Assembly (NCBI GenBank): GCA_000310025.1
Contig: FN647938.1
Span: 131,513-195,512, forward strand
Source of the DNA: Ectocarpus siliculosus
Lineage: Eukaryota; Sar; Phaeophyceae; Ectocarpales; Ectocarpaceae
DNA length: 64,000 nucleotides
Direction of reading: 5' to 3'
Shown piece after piece: positions 12,901 to 25,818 of this stretch. Each line of letters opens with the position of its first letter. The first letter of the stretch is position 1. Under the pieces are notes generated by a model. It had not been told where the DNA came from. It saw only the letters and a list, made by a program, of their open reading frames with translations, and did not search any database. The translations under genes were made by a program, and so were the position numbers.

Positions 12901-15698
12901 TTCCCTCCTGTCACCATACCGGATTGGACAAGATCCATCCCCAGAGATCGGTTGGACGGGTCGCACCAAAGAGGAATGACGTCATGAAGTGGAGCAAGGG
13001 TCCCCAATATTCCGTAGGCGGTATGTTCTATGACACCTCACCTGGTCGTGCAGTAGTTGGAGCACATCAATGTGTCCTCCCTGTGCTGCCTTATCCATGG
13101 CGAACTTGGAACAGCTAAAGCCGAAGTGCCCATTGCCATGGGCAATGCTGAGGGTGGGGCTGTCCAGGCCGAGCCCTAGACTGTCAAGTGAATTGATGCT
13201 GGTGACGCTCGTATTTGAGCCCCGCGTTTTCAGAGCAACACCTTCACTGCCGCTGTCCTTCCTCGGTGCCAACAAAAGGGCAACCATCTACGTAATTTAG
13301 GCGCGAGGACGTGGGAGGACGGGGGGTAACATGATTGGAGGGCAGACGCAGTGAGATTCACACGAGCAGATGGTCGAGCCGTTTCGGGTCTTGAAATCGG
13401 CAACCATGTCAACCGCTGTTGGTGCGACATTGTTGTAGACAGACACTTGAAGATACCGAGTGCAGAATCAGAAACTTTACTACAACTTGCATCACATCTT
13501 GATGTCTCTCGACAATTCAGTATCCCTCAGTTGTCTCAGTTCATGAAAATACTGAACGTCCAATGTGTTCCTATTAGCATACCGACGTGACTTTGGTATT
13601 CCCACCAGTTTAATTTTGTCATCATGAGAATACCTTACACGGCCATATGCCGGTGTTTGCTTGCCTTTGTGTGCCCCCTACTCACTGCCCATTGCAGGGC
13701 GCTCTCGGTGCCTCCCTCGCTACGGTTTTCGGTGAGCCACATGATGACGTGCACATGGTTGTTCATCGCGGCGCGATCGAAAGCGGCAGTCGTGCAGCCT
13801 TCGCGCCTGCAAGACGACAAGTCACATAGCCTGTCGGGCAACGTCTGTTCTGCATACGGCGTATCAGCCTCGAAGCATGGACAAGGTTTCGCGCAGGAAG
13901 CCAAATATTTTGCATGCATGGGCGACTCGCCTGCGTCATGTCGTACCACACGTACGTTTCCTGCTGCATCGAGAAGTAATGGCTTTATCATGACCGTCGG
14001 TCACTACACTCCTACAGCGTTCTTGGTCCAACCCTTGAGGACTTGCATAAATAAGATATCCACCTCCTAGAGCCAAGCGTAGGTGTACTTGCCTGTTGTG
14101 GTGCAGAAATTGTGCCACCGATAAATGGCCGTTCTCCGCGGCCCAATTCATGGCCGAGACCGTGCATCCTTCACGCCTGTTGCCATGCAGCCACTGCACC
14201 ACTGGCAAAAAACCGTTCGCAGCAGCATAATCCTATGCGACAACAACAGGAGTAGTGGTAGCAGCAGCAGCAACACCAGTGCCAGCTCCATACAGTGCCA
14301 ATACCAGGTCATTCTATCAAGTTGAGCGAAGAAATGCAAGTATGAGCCAGATCACTTGTGAGTCCTCCAAACGTGTTGTACTGTCACATAGCAAAAAATG
14401 TCTCGTCATTCCCAGGTCCTGCAGAATGAGAGGACGCATCAAGTGCTTGATAACGTTTGTGTGTTAAGCTCAAGCATTGCCAACTGGATAGTCAAGCGAA
14501 AGACAAACAAGGCAATATCTCGTTTCGCACCATCGCTGCCTTGGTTGCCCCAGCACTTGTGTTTCGATGAAGCCAGACGACAACCTCTAAATGCCCCTCC
14601 TTTGCAGCACCATCAATAGCTTCCTGCGGTTTCAAAGGAAGTGGTCGATTATTCTGCGATACCAACCGCACCCGAGTGGAAACGAGTGCTGATCTATGTA
14701 GGGCCAAACACACGCTTTTCCTACTGAGGAAGCAGGTGGCAAGGGTAACATGGCTGGTCGCAACGTTTTACACCAAAGTCCTTGGTTCAAGTACTATTGT
14801 GAGGTCTCCGTGATTTTGGCGAAAAATGGCAGGTCTTGTACTTACCGTTGTGCATTTCTGGCCCTGTTGACAAAGAAACTTGACGACGTCGAGATGACCT
14901 CCTCTTGCTGCACGATCCATCGCATCCACAGAGTAGCGGAATCCCTATTGCCATCCATAAAATCAAGTGTGACAGGATCGAGCTCAAGCACCAACCCCAA
15001 ACACTGTGGATCTCACTGGTATCGTCACCAACTTTACTCTCGAGCAATATGTTTGATGACCCCCTGCCGAGGGCTAGCTTTTAATCCCACACCGTGAGAC
15101 CTAGATGCGTGCTTATGGGGTGGGTCTGTGGGGTTTTCGATTCCACCGGACGTACGTACGCTGTAGGCTTCGCTTCATTCTTACGTAGTTCCAGTTTCGC
15201 AAGTGCGGGCGTCACGGCACTCGCCAACGATCTACTTGACTAAGTTGGAAAATCAAAAGATTAATGTGAAGCTAAGATGATGAACCCATCTCTTACGTGT
15301 GGTCTGTCTGGCCCGGCCCCTCGCTTACGACGACGACTTCAGACATTCGTACGGAATAGGGACGCTACGATGTTGGCCCTCAGAGCACCGGGGAGATTAA
15401 ACCTAAGATATTTCAACATCACGGAAGCGTGGCACTACTGAAGGGCAACCAACGATATGTTTGAGTGAACGGGTACGAAGTCTCTCGATGTAGACTATCT
15501 ATGTACCGTGGAGAAAATCACCGGGCGATTTTGCTCCGTGACACCTTGAGATTCCTACTCGTAAAGAGGATCTGGCCACTCTTTACCCCTTTGATGGTTT
15601 TCATTAGCTGGAGATGTCCCAATTCTGCGGCCAAGTTGGCATCCTCAGGAAACCACAGCGCCGGGGCGCCACCATCTTGATAGGAAAAGATGAGCTTC
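9983..15698 (-). CDS. multi-exon ankyrin-repeat protein (5' end not found)
   Basis: Exons, 5' to 3': about 15698-15587, 14944-14846, 14623-14531, 14232-14093, 13806-13686, (one unresolved), 13114-13042, 12295-12184, 11607-11441, 10913-10858, 10190-9983 with TGA. Every listed junction except those around the unresolved exon keeps frame, and joins rebuild ankyrin repeats, for example RRAM to [15 protein letters not shown] and KDAM to [15 protein letters not shown]. Repeats follow the [26 protein letters not shown] pattern, giving about ten repeats, probably for protein binding. The intron after HHN (donor at 14092) starts GCAAGT, a GC-AG intron whose use is required by frame. The C-terminus leaves the repeat and ends WVESWELD. 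Exon 1 and the start Met are not identified: the frame is open upstream of 15698 but lacks an ATG. Between 13685 and 13115 one exon (phase 0 in, phase 2 out) is missing, so decay of one repeat is possible. Confidence 0.75.
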
Positions 15699-18600
15699 CT
15701 GCACGCACACAACAGCAGAGCATGCAAGTTGTGTAGTTGTTCGGAGACAACCCTGTTCCAAGACAATCTATAAACAAATTCATCTACAGGATACTTTTCC
15801 CTATGGATTTGCTTGTACTCTCAGAGTGAGCAACGGCATCACGTTGGCTTATCAGGCTTGTTCAGTACCCCATGCTGCAAGATACACCGTCTGCCCACTG
15901 ATGGGAACAGCGTGAGAGTGAGTCGCTCACCGGACTTTTTCGATCGCGAAGCCGTGATCTGTTTCTTTCACATCAAGTTGCAGCTGTGGCCTCCGTTTCA
16001 ACCGAGCGCGGAGGCGGTAGAGTAGCTTCAAACCCCCCATAGGCGAGGGTGTGGGGGTGGTTTGGGCTCTCTGGGCGCGGATGTTCTATCTTAGCGGTTC
16101 GCTGTACTGACGCATATGCTTCAACCCAAGACTTGGTATCCGCCGCTCGGTTGACGAAAGGTCACTTGGGCCAAAGAGTGAACCGTCCTTCACTGGTTCG
16201 GAAATTTATTTCGTGCGTTCAAGAAATTTCCCAGGGCTCCTGCGAGGCCGGAACAAGACATCTACACAAAGCATGGCGACTTTGGGCTCCCGCGCGGCCG
16301 ACCGACCACTCGATAAATCACAACGTGACATTTGACTGTCTCGTTCTTGAGATATGTACGACGAAACACTACTACAGTACGAAGTATCATTGTAAACGAA
16401 ATCAGAATTCAGTCTCGATCTCTCGACGCCTGGTGGGAAACAGTCTAGCCGTAGATGTGATCCTGTACATCGTGTACATGCATGATGAGTCAGGGACCTC
16501 TGCCCATCTCTCGCTTTCTGTGATGATTCGCATCATCGGCGCAGAAGAGCGTCTTCACGTGTGAAGGTAGGCACGCATGATGTGAGAGGTGAGAGAGGGC
16601 TCGGCTGGGGCACCAGACGGCAAAATAGCTGTGTACATAGTCTAATAGGCCACATCTTGTTATCTCATGACTGCTGATGATTTTGGCCGCATCTTCCGGG
16701 GGCACCGTCGATGCTTCGAAAACACTCTCTCTTACCAACTCTCGCAGGCGGGCACTTTTCTCCGCACGTCCGCACCCTCCACCTCCACTGCTCCTCTGGT
16801 GCCCGCCGGCAAAGCTCAACCAGCCCCCGATCCAGGCCGATCTGCTTTCTACAGTAGAGGGAATCCACGTGTTGTTGAAATGACGTGAAATATTGACATT
16901 TCAGGAAGTTTTGACGTGACGAGGTTACGCCGCTTTTTTGGAGGCAAACTCTGACGGCGAAATTTTTGTGAAAAAGCGTCAAAACTTAAACCGACACGAA
17001 AAGATTGACACTTCAAATATCGCCAGACTGTGGCTCACACACGCTTGCTCTGTGCTCTGTTACCATCACCAAATCACGAAAGGAGCGCGGTCAGCAGCGA
17101 ACACATTGGCCATGCCTACTGATTGCTCCTAGCGGTCCTGCACACACACGTCTCGGCAGTTCTCACGGCGGCCCAGTGGCCGGACTCGCGTGTTCGGCGC
17201 GCGCGTTCGGTAGATGAGCCATCGCGATTGCGCACGGGCTTTCAGCAGCAAAAAGGGGCATAGGCAGTACTCGGGGGAGTCCCGCCCTCGGAGGGAGCAC
17301 ATATAGAGGATTAAGGGAGGGTACACGGACTTGGCCAGGTGCATTTCGGTGCTCTGCTGCCGCAGTGACATCGGTACACAGCAGTACAGCGAGCAGCTGC
17401 CTCACTCATCAGCAACGGTAGTTTGACGCCTGGGAAGTCGCCGCGGCGAAAGAGAGAAGGTCGGCGGGATGAGGCGGAGGGGTACACCTAGTCTCCTGGG
17501 AGCCTGGAAGTATGAGTCTTCGTTACAGCATGTCGACCCTGGGTGGCAGCCCGAACCAACCCGGGGTCGTGAACATGACCGGGGTTAACGCGTCAACTCT
17601 ACTCCACCATTTTTTTTTTCCTCCCACGTGCCGACGGGCACACGCGGTGCGAATTTTTTCCCGTCAAAACGTCAAAACCCTCAACCGTTACTTGATGTTG
17701 GCGTCAATCCTCAAAGGTCAAAATTCAGCGTCAATCCATAGTGGATACCCTATGGTATCCCATCGCCATTTGCCCCTGGACTCAACGCACCGGAACACAC
17801 TCAGTCCACGACCTGTAGGCGACACGGCACACTGTTACCGTTCGTGCCACAACGTTGAGTGAAGCTCATCGCTTTCAGCCGCTCTGAGAGAATACCTCAC
17901 TCCGTCTTTTTGATGCGTGGTGCCTGCCTTCATTTTCGTCGGGAGAGACTATTACAATATTGGGGCATACTTCCATCCGAGTTGGGTTCAGAGTGGCTTG
18001 GAAATGGCGTATGATAGAACCCTCCCTTTGGTGATATAATCAGTGTCGGCATCATGATCTACTCACACTTGGTCGCATCCATATCCCTCATGTGATCAAT
18101 CAACTCCAGACATACATGTAACCTGCCGTGGTATCTTGCCGCCCGTCACAACTATATTTCCTCTGCAGTACAAGTACGGTCCCGCGTAAGATGCATCGAA
18201 GGCGCTGGTGCGTTTGGTGTGCTATCGCGTTCTCGTAGAACGAAACACGCACGGGCAGGATGGTGGATCGAGCGGCGCTGGACAAAAAATGTTCTTCATG
18301 TTCAATCGTCAACGAGTGGTCGTCAAATTCGTCTCAGCTCTTTTTTTACATAATCCTCGCAAACTCCAACATGTACATGTATGCAGTGCTGCCTGCGTTG
18401 GAACAAGGGTATACACCTCAACAACACAAACCCCGCCAGTCGTGATAACAACCCCGGTCATTTAATACCCACCGTATTTAGCCCCCATATGCACACTGGC
18501 GTTTTAGTGTTGCGCACAATATCGTTTGTGTGCGTGACTATTACATCGTCTCTCCGGCACTTATGTGCTGTTGGTGTTATTCGTTGGAAGTCTCACATGA

Positions 18601-19122
18601 CACCGTCGCAAAACCCAAACTCAGAACCCTGCACGACACGTTGTGGCAACCCTGCTTGGAATCGAATCACCAGTTGCGCGATTTCCGGCACCGAAAAGAG
18701 AGCGGTTCCCTCACCACAGAACTCTAGCCAAAATGGGGGACAGGTTCAAACAACCTGGACCGACAAGAAAACTCGGAAGATCCCCTTCCTATCGTGATCC
18801 CATCCCCGGGGATGGCATTTAGATACAAGAAACCAATATCCCCCGCACGCAGAGGATACAAACATTAAGACCCCTTGCATCGTTTCAATTACAAAACAGT
18901 GGCGTCTACATGCACGTCGATTTCCAAATCCAACTTTCCAATCGAATACTGCGCAGGTGCCCCCTTGTATCACCAATTTCAATGGCACGACACTGAAGTG
19001 CACAGCCTACCTAAAAAAAGTGAGGCGTTGTACGTGGCGTGTCGGTGCCATGGTTGTTGAAAATCGAAACTAACTCGGCACTAGTCGTGAATGCTGGCGC
19101 CACCATCTTCATAGGGATGAAA
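15699..19122. other. interval without recognisable genes
   Basis: No exon chain was found. It holds two clusters of GTCAAAA/TTGACG motifs, at about 16880-17020 and 17590-17740 (listed separately), and only short unsupported ORFs. Confidence 0.4.
16880..17740. repeat. two clusters of GTCAAAA / TTGACG motifs
   Basis: Around 16880-17020 the sequence repeatedly contains TTGACG, TTGACA and GCGTCAAAAC. Around 17590-17740 it contains CGTCAAAACGTCAAAACC, GGCGTCAATCCTC and AGCGTCAATCC. The two clusters flank about 600 bp and may be subterminal repeats of a short non-autonomous element, but no clean terminal inverted repeat or target duplication was seen. Confidence 0.3.
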
Positions 19123-22100
19123 TCATGTCGCCTGTTCTTCGACACTTCCCTCCTTCCCTCTATCCGCAGCCAGAACGTCCGGCAGCCACGAAATGACTTT
19201 GACGAGGAGGTCTTTGCTCGAGTCACACCCTGCCGTCATTTCTCGCATGACGTCACCCTTGTGTGCCTTCCTTTCTCGCTTCAGTTCCCTCACCTCGTGT
19301 TCTCTGTCGGTGCGGCCCCCGCCTTTGCGGGGATTTCGTTCCTTAACCGAGCCTTCCCGCTGTACTGTTGCCTTATGCTCCGATAAATGAGGCGTCGTGG
19401 CGATTGATTCACTTTCCATGGCGCGACACCTTGCCAAGTCTTCGGCCTTCAAGGCGACAAGCTTCTCGATGAGCCCGTCCGTGAATATCCACGAGTAGCT
19501 TTTGAAGCGACGCGAGAGAGCCTTCTTCTGAGGGCCGTCGCCCAACGACTATGAAGGACACAACAGGGAAGCATGGTTTCAGAAAAGCGTCGAGAGCAAA
19601 CCAGCAGGGGGGGTGTTCAGAAACGTTTTCAAGCAAGAATGGACACATCCAACCCACTATGGGCCAATGTTGGTGTCGCTACCGAAGGACGCCATCAGCG
19701 TTCCTTCCGAAAGAAGAGGGAAAAATGGAGTACTATCAAGCCGAGCACAGCAATACTCAGTCCGCCATCGTGCGAGCGACCTCCGTGATGGAAATCAGAA
19801 ACCTAGTAACCCGCGGCATCGCACCTTGGAGAAATCAAGACCAGTCTTCTTCAAAGCCCTTAACATCCTCATCTGACAGGAAACGTAGAGGATGGGTGGT
19901 GTCGACAGGGGCTTGATCCTTCGGAGCATGTCCGACACGGCCACTTCCGAACACCTGCCATTTCCGATCAACACGGACGCGAGGTATCCAAAACAATACC
20001 GGTCAGGCTGGGGTACCCAAGAACAAGTGTAACGGTTTCGACCTCTTACGAAAAGACGTCAGTGTTTCTCGGAATGGGTGTAAGCGTTACAACCTTAACT
20101 TCATTAGTCGTCCGCGATGTTGTAGTTTGAAAATATATTGTCTACTTCCTACCCTTGGCTAAGCGGAAACCTGTGCAAGCGTGTAGGGCTGCAGGTGTAA
20201 CGAGTAGGGGCTGTTGCCGTGATATCCCAGTCGGCGGCTCTCTTCTAGTCTGAACGATGACCAGTTATTACCCGGAGAGATATTTTCGGAGAGTTCCGTC
20301 CGATAGCCGTCGGCGATGAACATGAGCAAACAAAGATCGGGGAAAATCGACGACGGCGAGTGTGGCGTACACCATGCCTCTGCGGTCGTAGCGTGTTGGG
20401 CGGCCACTCACTTGAGTCTCGCACGTACTGCGGGCCAAGAGTCGCATGCCAACTGGAACGCTATTTCGGACGAGAATTGGCATGAACACTTTTCCAAAGA
20501 GGGGATGGAAGCACAACACAAACGCAGTACTGCGGTACCTTGCGCTTCTACATGAACATGCCCTCACTTTCGCAAGGTGATGGAAGCCTCATCTCGCACC
20601 ACGGCCTTCACCGAACAGTACTCTAGACTGGCGGTCTTCAGGATTGCGTCGCCGAGTTCAACGGCCCCTTGTCCGAGGAGGCACCGGCCGACGTGCATAG
20701 CTACCACTCCTAGATCCATCCCGAAGAAGCGTTCCCTCCTGGTGAATCGGGCAGAAGAGTACCCTATGTTTTTATTGTTCCAAGGTCTTGCTTCGCACTA
20801 TGTAGTCGATAAATCGCAGTTCAGGCGTCAGACACATGTTGTACTGTGAGAAAAGCATCAGAGTGCAGAAACCGCGCTCGAGCCGCCTGCCCAGCGCACC
20901 GCCACCTGAAACCAGTCACGGAAGATACCAAGAGCATTGTCTACGTCTCTCTCATGTGGTATGCCGACATGATTCCTTGGCAGCAACTAGTACACACTAC
21001 ACGACAACGATCCCCCCCAGCGCCAAGCTTTCAAGGTGCCTCCCTTCAGGGGTTTTCCTCACCGTGCCTCCCAAGCTCGCCATCCGGGGGTGTCTCTTCG
21101 ACCGCGTCTTCGTTGCCTCCGCAATTGCGATTCTGCACCGTGCGATGGTGCCCTAACTTCGTTCAAGCCGGTGCCTCGTCCTGCCTGCGTCTCTTGCCCA
21201 CGAGCCTCGGGTATACTCGCTGTTCTGCTGCCCTTGCTTGGTTCGCTTGGATCGTTGCCAGATACGACAGCAACGGCCCGTTTCACGATGGGAACAGGAG
21301 TGTTGGTCGGGTGGCTGGTGGAGGCGCCGAAGGACTTCCTTTTGTATCTGACCCCAGCAGTGCCGAAAACACTCTTCGCGGCATCGACGATCGATAGAAC
21401 CAGCATGAGGTTGGTTGGCCGCTTCGCAAAAGCCTGGAGGAGATAACAGAGGGGGGTGTGGAGGGTTTTGTGTGCAAGACGGTATAATCGTAGAGGGAGA
21501 GTAACGCGTCTGCTATTTCTCGGCATTGCACGGTCTAAGCAAGCACATCATCGCAGTGGTTGGTTGTTGAGCGGTTTCAGCGACCGAGGCACCCTGAAAA
21601 GAACAATAACTACCTCGCTCGTGTCCGCTTCACACATTGTTGCAGTTCAAGCTTGCACTTTGCGCGCCTCATGAGCTTCCCAACAAACAAACTTATTTGA
21701 GAGCTGCACTATCCATAACTCACCCGGGCGGCAGTAACACGATCGGATACCCAGCTTTCCGGCAGGAAAACCTTCGCAAGAGGGATTTTATCCACTATCT
21801 CGGAGTTCAAAAACTTGGCGAGTTCCTCCAGCGCTTGATCCTGCACCAAAACAAATTGGATTGGATCGAATATTCAATAACCGAAACATATCCGGCCCTG
21901 TGTCTGACGGTTTCAGAATACGACAGGGCAAGCACTGTACCCGGCATGGAATACCACGCTTGAGTTGACCAACTGCTGATACTCCTCCCCCATTGCCCGT
22001 TGGCGACCTACTAGCACGGGCCTTCTCAGAACCGTACCTCTAGGCCCTGGTAGAACTTGTCCTTCTCCCCACCTACAAGCCCTTCCGATAACTGCGTCAG

Positions 22101-25100
22101 TTTGTCAGGGGACGTTGAGCGGATTGCAGCGGACACGAGACTCGTATTAGCAAGCAATGGCGAGGGGAAATCGCGGGTCAAGTGGATGTCACACTCCGTT
22201 TGCGAGAGGTTGAACGCCTTTGCGAACTCACACCCACACCAACCCACTGACCTCTTCTGTGTTAGGGATGCTAAATATGTCCCGTGCACCTCCAGCCTTT
22301 CCACGCGTAGCAGCCGCTGCTGGTGCACTCAATAGAGAGGTATTCCCGGCATTCCCATCCCCGCTCTCACTCCCGATGTCCACCTCAGACCATCGAGCGC
22401 TATCGGCACTTTCGCTTCTTTCTAGCGTCTTCGAGCTGCCAGCTTTCGTGATCTTTCGCTTGTCCGGGTAAATCTTCTTAGATCCTCCAGGCTTGCCGCT
22501 CCCCGGTGGCGTCCCAGTAGCTCCGGGCGGGTTGGGTATGCCTCTAGAGCTGGAATCCTCTGCGCTTCTGCTGCTACCCCAGGCCATCTTGACGAGACCT
22601 TGCATGAGCTCCATCCTCAACGTGCCCGTCGGTGTGCTGCCGGACCTCTCCAACGCCCCCGCCAACAATGAGAACGCCTTCGGACCGCGAAAGAACGCAG
22701 GCAAAACAGGCAGGGGGTGGGCTTTCTCCATGTTGTGGCGCAGGTGTTTCATGCTGGTAACCTTGGATTGCAATTACTATTTACGTGCTTCTTGTATAGC
22801 ATCGCCGTACAACGATTCCTGCTACACGCGCACTCCCCAGTAGGTGAAGAGTCCTAAGGATACTGTCTCAGACAGAGTGTACCATTTCTCACAAACAAAT
22901 CACCATCACCCGATGAGAGCTAATCGGATGAGACTTGTAGGCATGCCCTAAGCAAAGTACATGCGATGTGCTTAAGCCTCAATGTTTCCACACGCATAAT
23001 GTATGACCAATCGTAAACGTGTGTTGCTTGAAAACAATGCCAAGATGGCCAGAACGGTGATTGTTCCGCGGCAGAGGTAACACGAGTCAAGGTTTTACAA
23101 CTGCGGCGATGACATCGAAAGCAGGAAGTTGGCGCCCTGGACCAAAGTCATTGTGGCAGGGGCTTTCGGGGTGGCGGGGCTAACCCGAACATTATGAAAG
23201 ATGTTTCTCGACACCAAAGGGCTGCTCGTTTAGTATCTTCAGTTTATTTTCAAGCGCTGTTTAGTGGTTCTTCCTGCCGTGAAACTTTTCTTAGCTCGGC
23301 CGGCGTGTCTGAGCGATGGGATCTACTTTGGTCTTTTTGTCCTTTTGACCTTCAGCAGTACCTCTGCTAACGTTTTTCTGCGTTGTAATATTGTTCGGTG
23401 TGTTTCAAAGTACCTTTGCCTGCTTGACAAGGGCCCCTCACGTGGACTAACCGGCAACCACGGGAATTTGATGATCGCCGGGGCTAGTACGGAATAGGAG
23501 GCATTGGATGGAAGGCAGGTCGATGGACAAGCTTAACGTCAGGACAACAACTACCGCCAAACTTTCTACAACAAGACCCACACCAACACTTTCACATGAA
23601 GCAACAGGCATTGTGAGCGTGCGCACGCTGCAGTTGCGTGCTGGTGACTCACTTCAGGGTGTTCCATGTCACGTCCGGCAGAGCTGAGATTCGCGCTTGG
23701 GCGAACCAGCTGCAGAATGAACTGCCACAGCTTGGCAGATTGACAGAACCGACTGAGAGCAACAATTACGGCAAATCATGGGGGCATGGGTACATGAGGG
23801 GATCAAGGACATCTTTGTGGGTCACTTCTGCAATGCTAGTAAGGTGTTCGTGGTACAGCAGTGCCGCATGGCACACCAGGGTGCGCAAGAAGACCTGGCA
23901 AAAATTCTACCAAAAACAACACTGCTATTGTCCAACGCATCTAAATCGTCACGGACATACAACCCTCTCCGACCTGAGTACATTTGGTAGGCCATTCTAG
24001 AGATGCAGGTGCCATCCTACCGCTCACCTGACGACTTGTTGTGTCAGCATTTGGCACAACATGGGCTCCAAAACCCCACTCTTCAGCTGGGCCAAGCGGT
24101 TAGCGGTCTCCATGAAAGATCGAGAAGAGTCAGCACCCGCCCCTCTCGTACCGCCACTCGCTGCTCGAAGCTCTTCCGCGTCTTCAGGTAGCGCAGTTTC
24201 GAGAATATCTCGAGAAATTTCTTTGAGAAATAAGTGGGTGCCTTCGTCCAGCTTAGACCTGACGCCTCAACATGTGAGCGCAGAAAACGCGGACAGGGGT
24301 TGAAAATATTCAAACCGCTGCTGTGTCATTTTCGATAGTCGGAGGTGTGGCAACACACTCTTGGTATAAGAAAGACATGAACTTCGATCGGCAGCGGTTT
24401 ATAGTAGGTCGGAAGTCATGGACTTGAAGGTGAAGGTGCTTCACGTGTTTGGCACCTCCATCTTGAAAGTAGCTACGTCATGCACGCTGAAAGAGGCAAT
24501 ACATTGTTGGTCGTGGAGTTTCCGAGGGCATCTACCCCACATCTGCATCAGGCCAGTGGAAACTGGCCCCTGTGTCTCGACGAGGACATGGGTGAAGTAC
24601 TGTTTGCACTCACAGAAACTCCTCGGTCCCATCGAGTCCGTCGAAAACAGGATCGTTCGGATCGGGCATTTGCGGTGGCCAGAAGCCACCAGAGCATGTC
24701 CACTGTCGCCACAGATGTACGGCCTGCATGCATCCGTTTAGCGCCAAAAATCCAACAGCAAGGGCGTACCACGTCTGTAATCGGGTGGAAAACAACTGCA
24801 TTGTACATATATGCCAAAAATTAGGGCATTGGCGGACTGCTTCATGCCGACAGCTACCATCCATGCTGTCACGAACGTGTGCCGAGCGTGCCGCGAAACA
24901 AAGCTTGATGTCCGTAGCTGCGCAACAGAGCATTGACAAAAGGTCTGACAGAGGTAGAGACTTCAAGCAGACAGACCTCCTAACCTCTACATCTCCTTGG
25001 AAGCCTTCGTCTAGAGTTTTAAGTGCATGCTCAAAACCAGACCAGCAAAACAGGCCCAAAGTTCATCCCCTAGCTCACCTGCACGTCGTGTTCCTCCGTC

Positions 25101-25818
25101 TCTTCGCCGTCTCCCGTCGCTGCCGGACCCTCCCCTACGCTCTCCGCAACGTTTTCGTCCCATTGGCTCTTGATATTCTCGGAGCTCTTCCTCGTTCGGC
25201 CAGCTCTAATCCCTAGTGCCAAGGTGGTGGCATCATGTGCCTGGACGTGCTGTCGAAGCCTACGCGCAAACGCGTAAGCGGCATCCTTGGGAGACATTAC
25301 TGAGACGAGCGCACCAATGCGTCTGTCGACGAACACCACCATGGAGTCCACGAAAGACTGGAGCAGTAAGGTCCAGCACGTTCAAGAACAGGGAAAAAAG
25401 ATATAATATTTCAGATGTGGGGGTTAAACGTATGGCGGCTTCGCGGCACAACAGAGCAGTGTTCATCGGGACTGAATGCGTGAACGGTATACGCAAAGTA
25501 ACACAAGTGTTTCCAATGCACGCCCCAAGACTAGTTAGTGTGAATCATGTCACAGGCAGCAGTTCGTTGCTATATGTAGGACTCCACGCGCCAAACTCTC
25601 CATCTCACATCAACCATGCCGCTCTTCCTCAATAGCCCGCTCATTAGCCACTTCCCGACCCCCTTGTCCGCTCCCAACAGCTTCACCGCGCCATCCACCA
25701 GCCCCTTTAGAGCTTCCAGGAATTGAACGTCCTCCTCGTCCCCTGACCCCAAAAGCCCGCCTCTCTCAGTTGGGGCATGTTCTTGCTGAGGTGCACCCGT
25801 TTCTTCTGTTGCGTGGGG
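19123..25818 (-). CDS. large multi-exon protein of unrecognised family (5' end not found)
   Basis: Exons, 5' to 3': 25818-25609, 25357-25079, (unresolved), 24258-24028, 23709-23653, 22753-22252, 22091-22038, 21840-21724, 21433-21063, 20738-20568, (unresolved), 19872-19825, 19527-19123 with TGA. From 24258 to 20568 seven exons close in phase (1-2, 1-2, 1-0, 0-0, 0-0, 0-2, 1-2) at clean GT-AG sites, which is strong evidence for one gene. The protein alternates predicted amphipathic helices (FLEALKGLVDGAVKLLG, FLKEISRDILETALPEDAEE, MKHLRHNMEKAHPLPVLPAF, LEELAKFLNSEIVDKIPLAK) with Ser/Gly/Pro-rich disordered linkers inside the 22753-22252 and 21433-21063 exons. The last exon is Lys/Glu-rich. No catalytic motif, signal peptide or clear membrane segment is visible. 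An alpha-solenoid or scaffold role is only a guess. The exons between 20567 and 19873 and near 24.3-25.0 kb, and the start codon, are not resolved; the two 3' exons are attached less securely. Confidence 0.6.

Noticed and set aside
22224-22251. Longer version of the exon at 22091-22038 starting near 22223
   Set aside because: It would leave an intron of only about 30 bp. The shorter exon with a good acceptor keeps the same phase.
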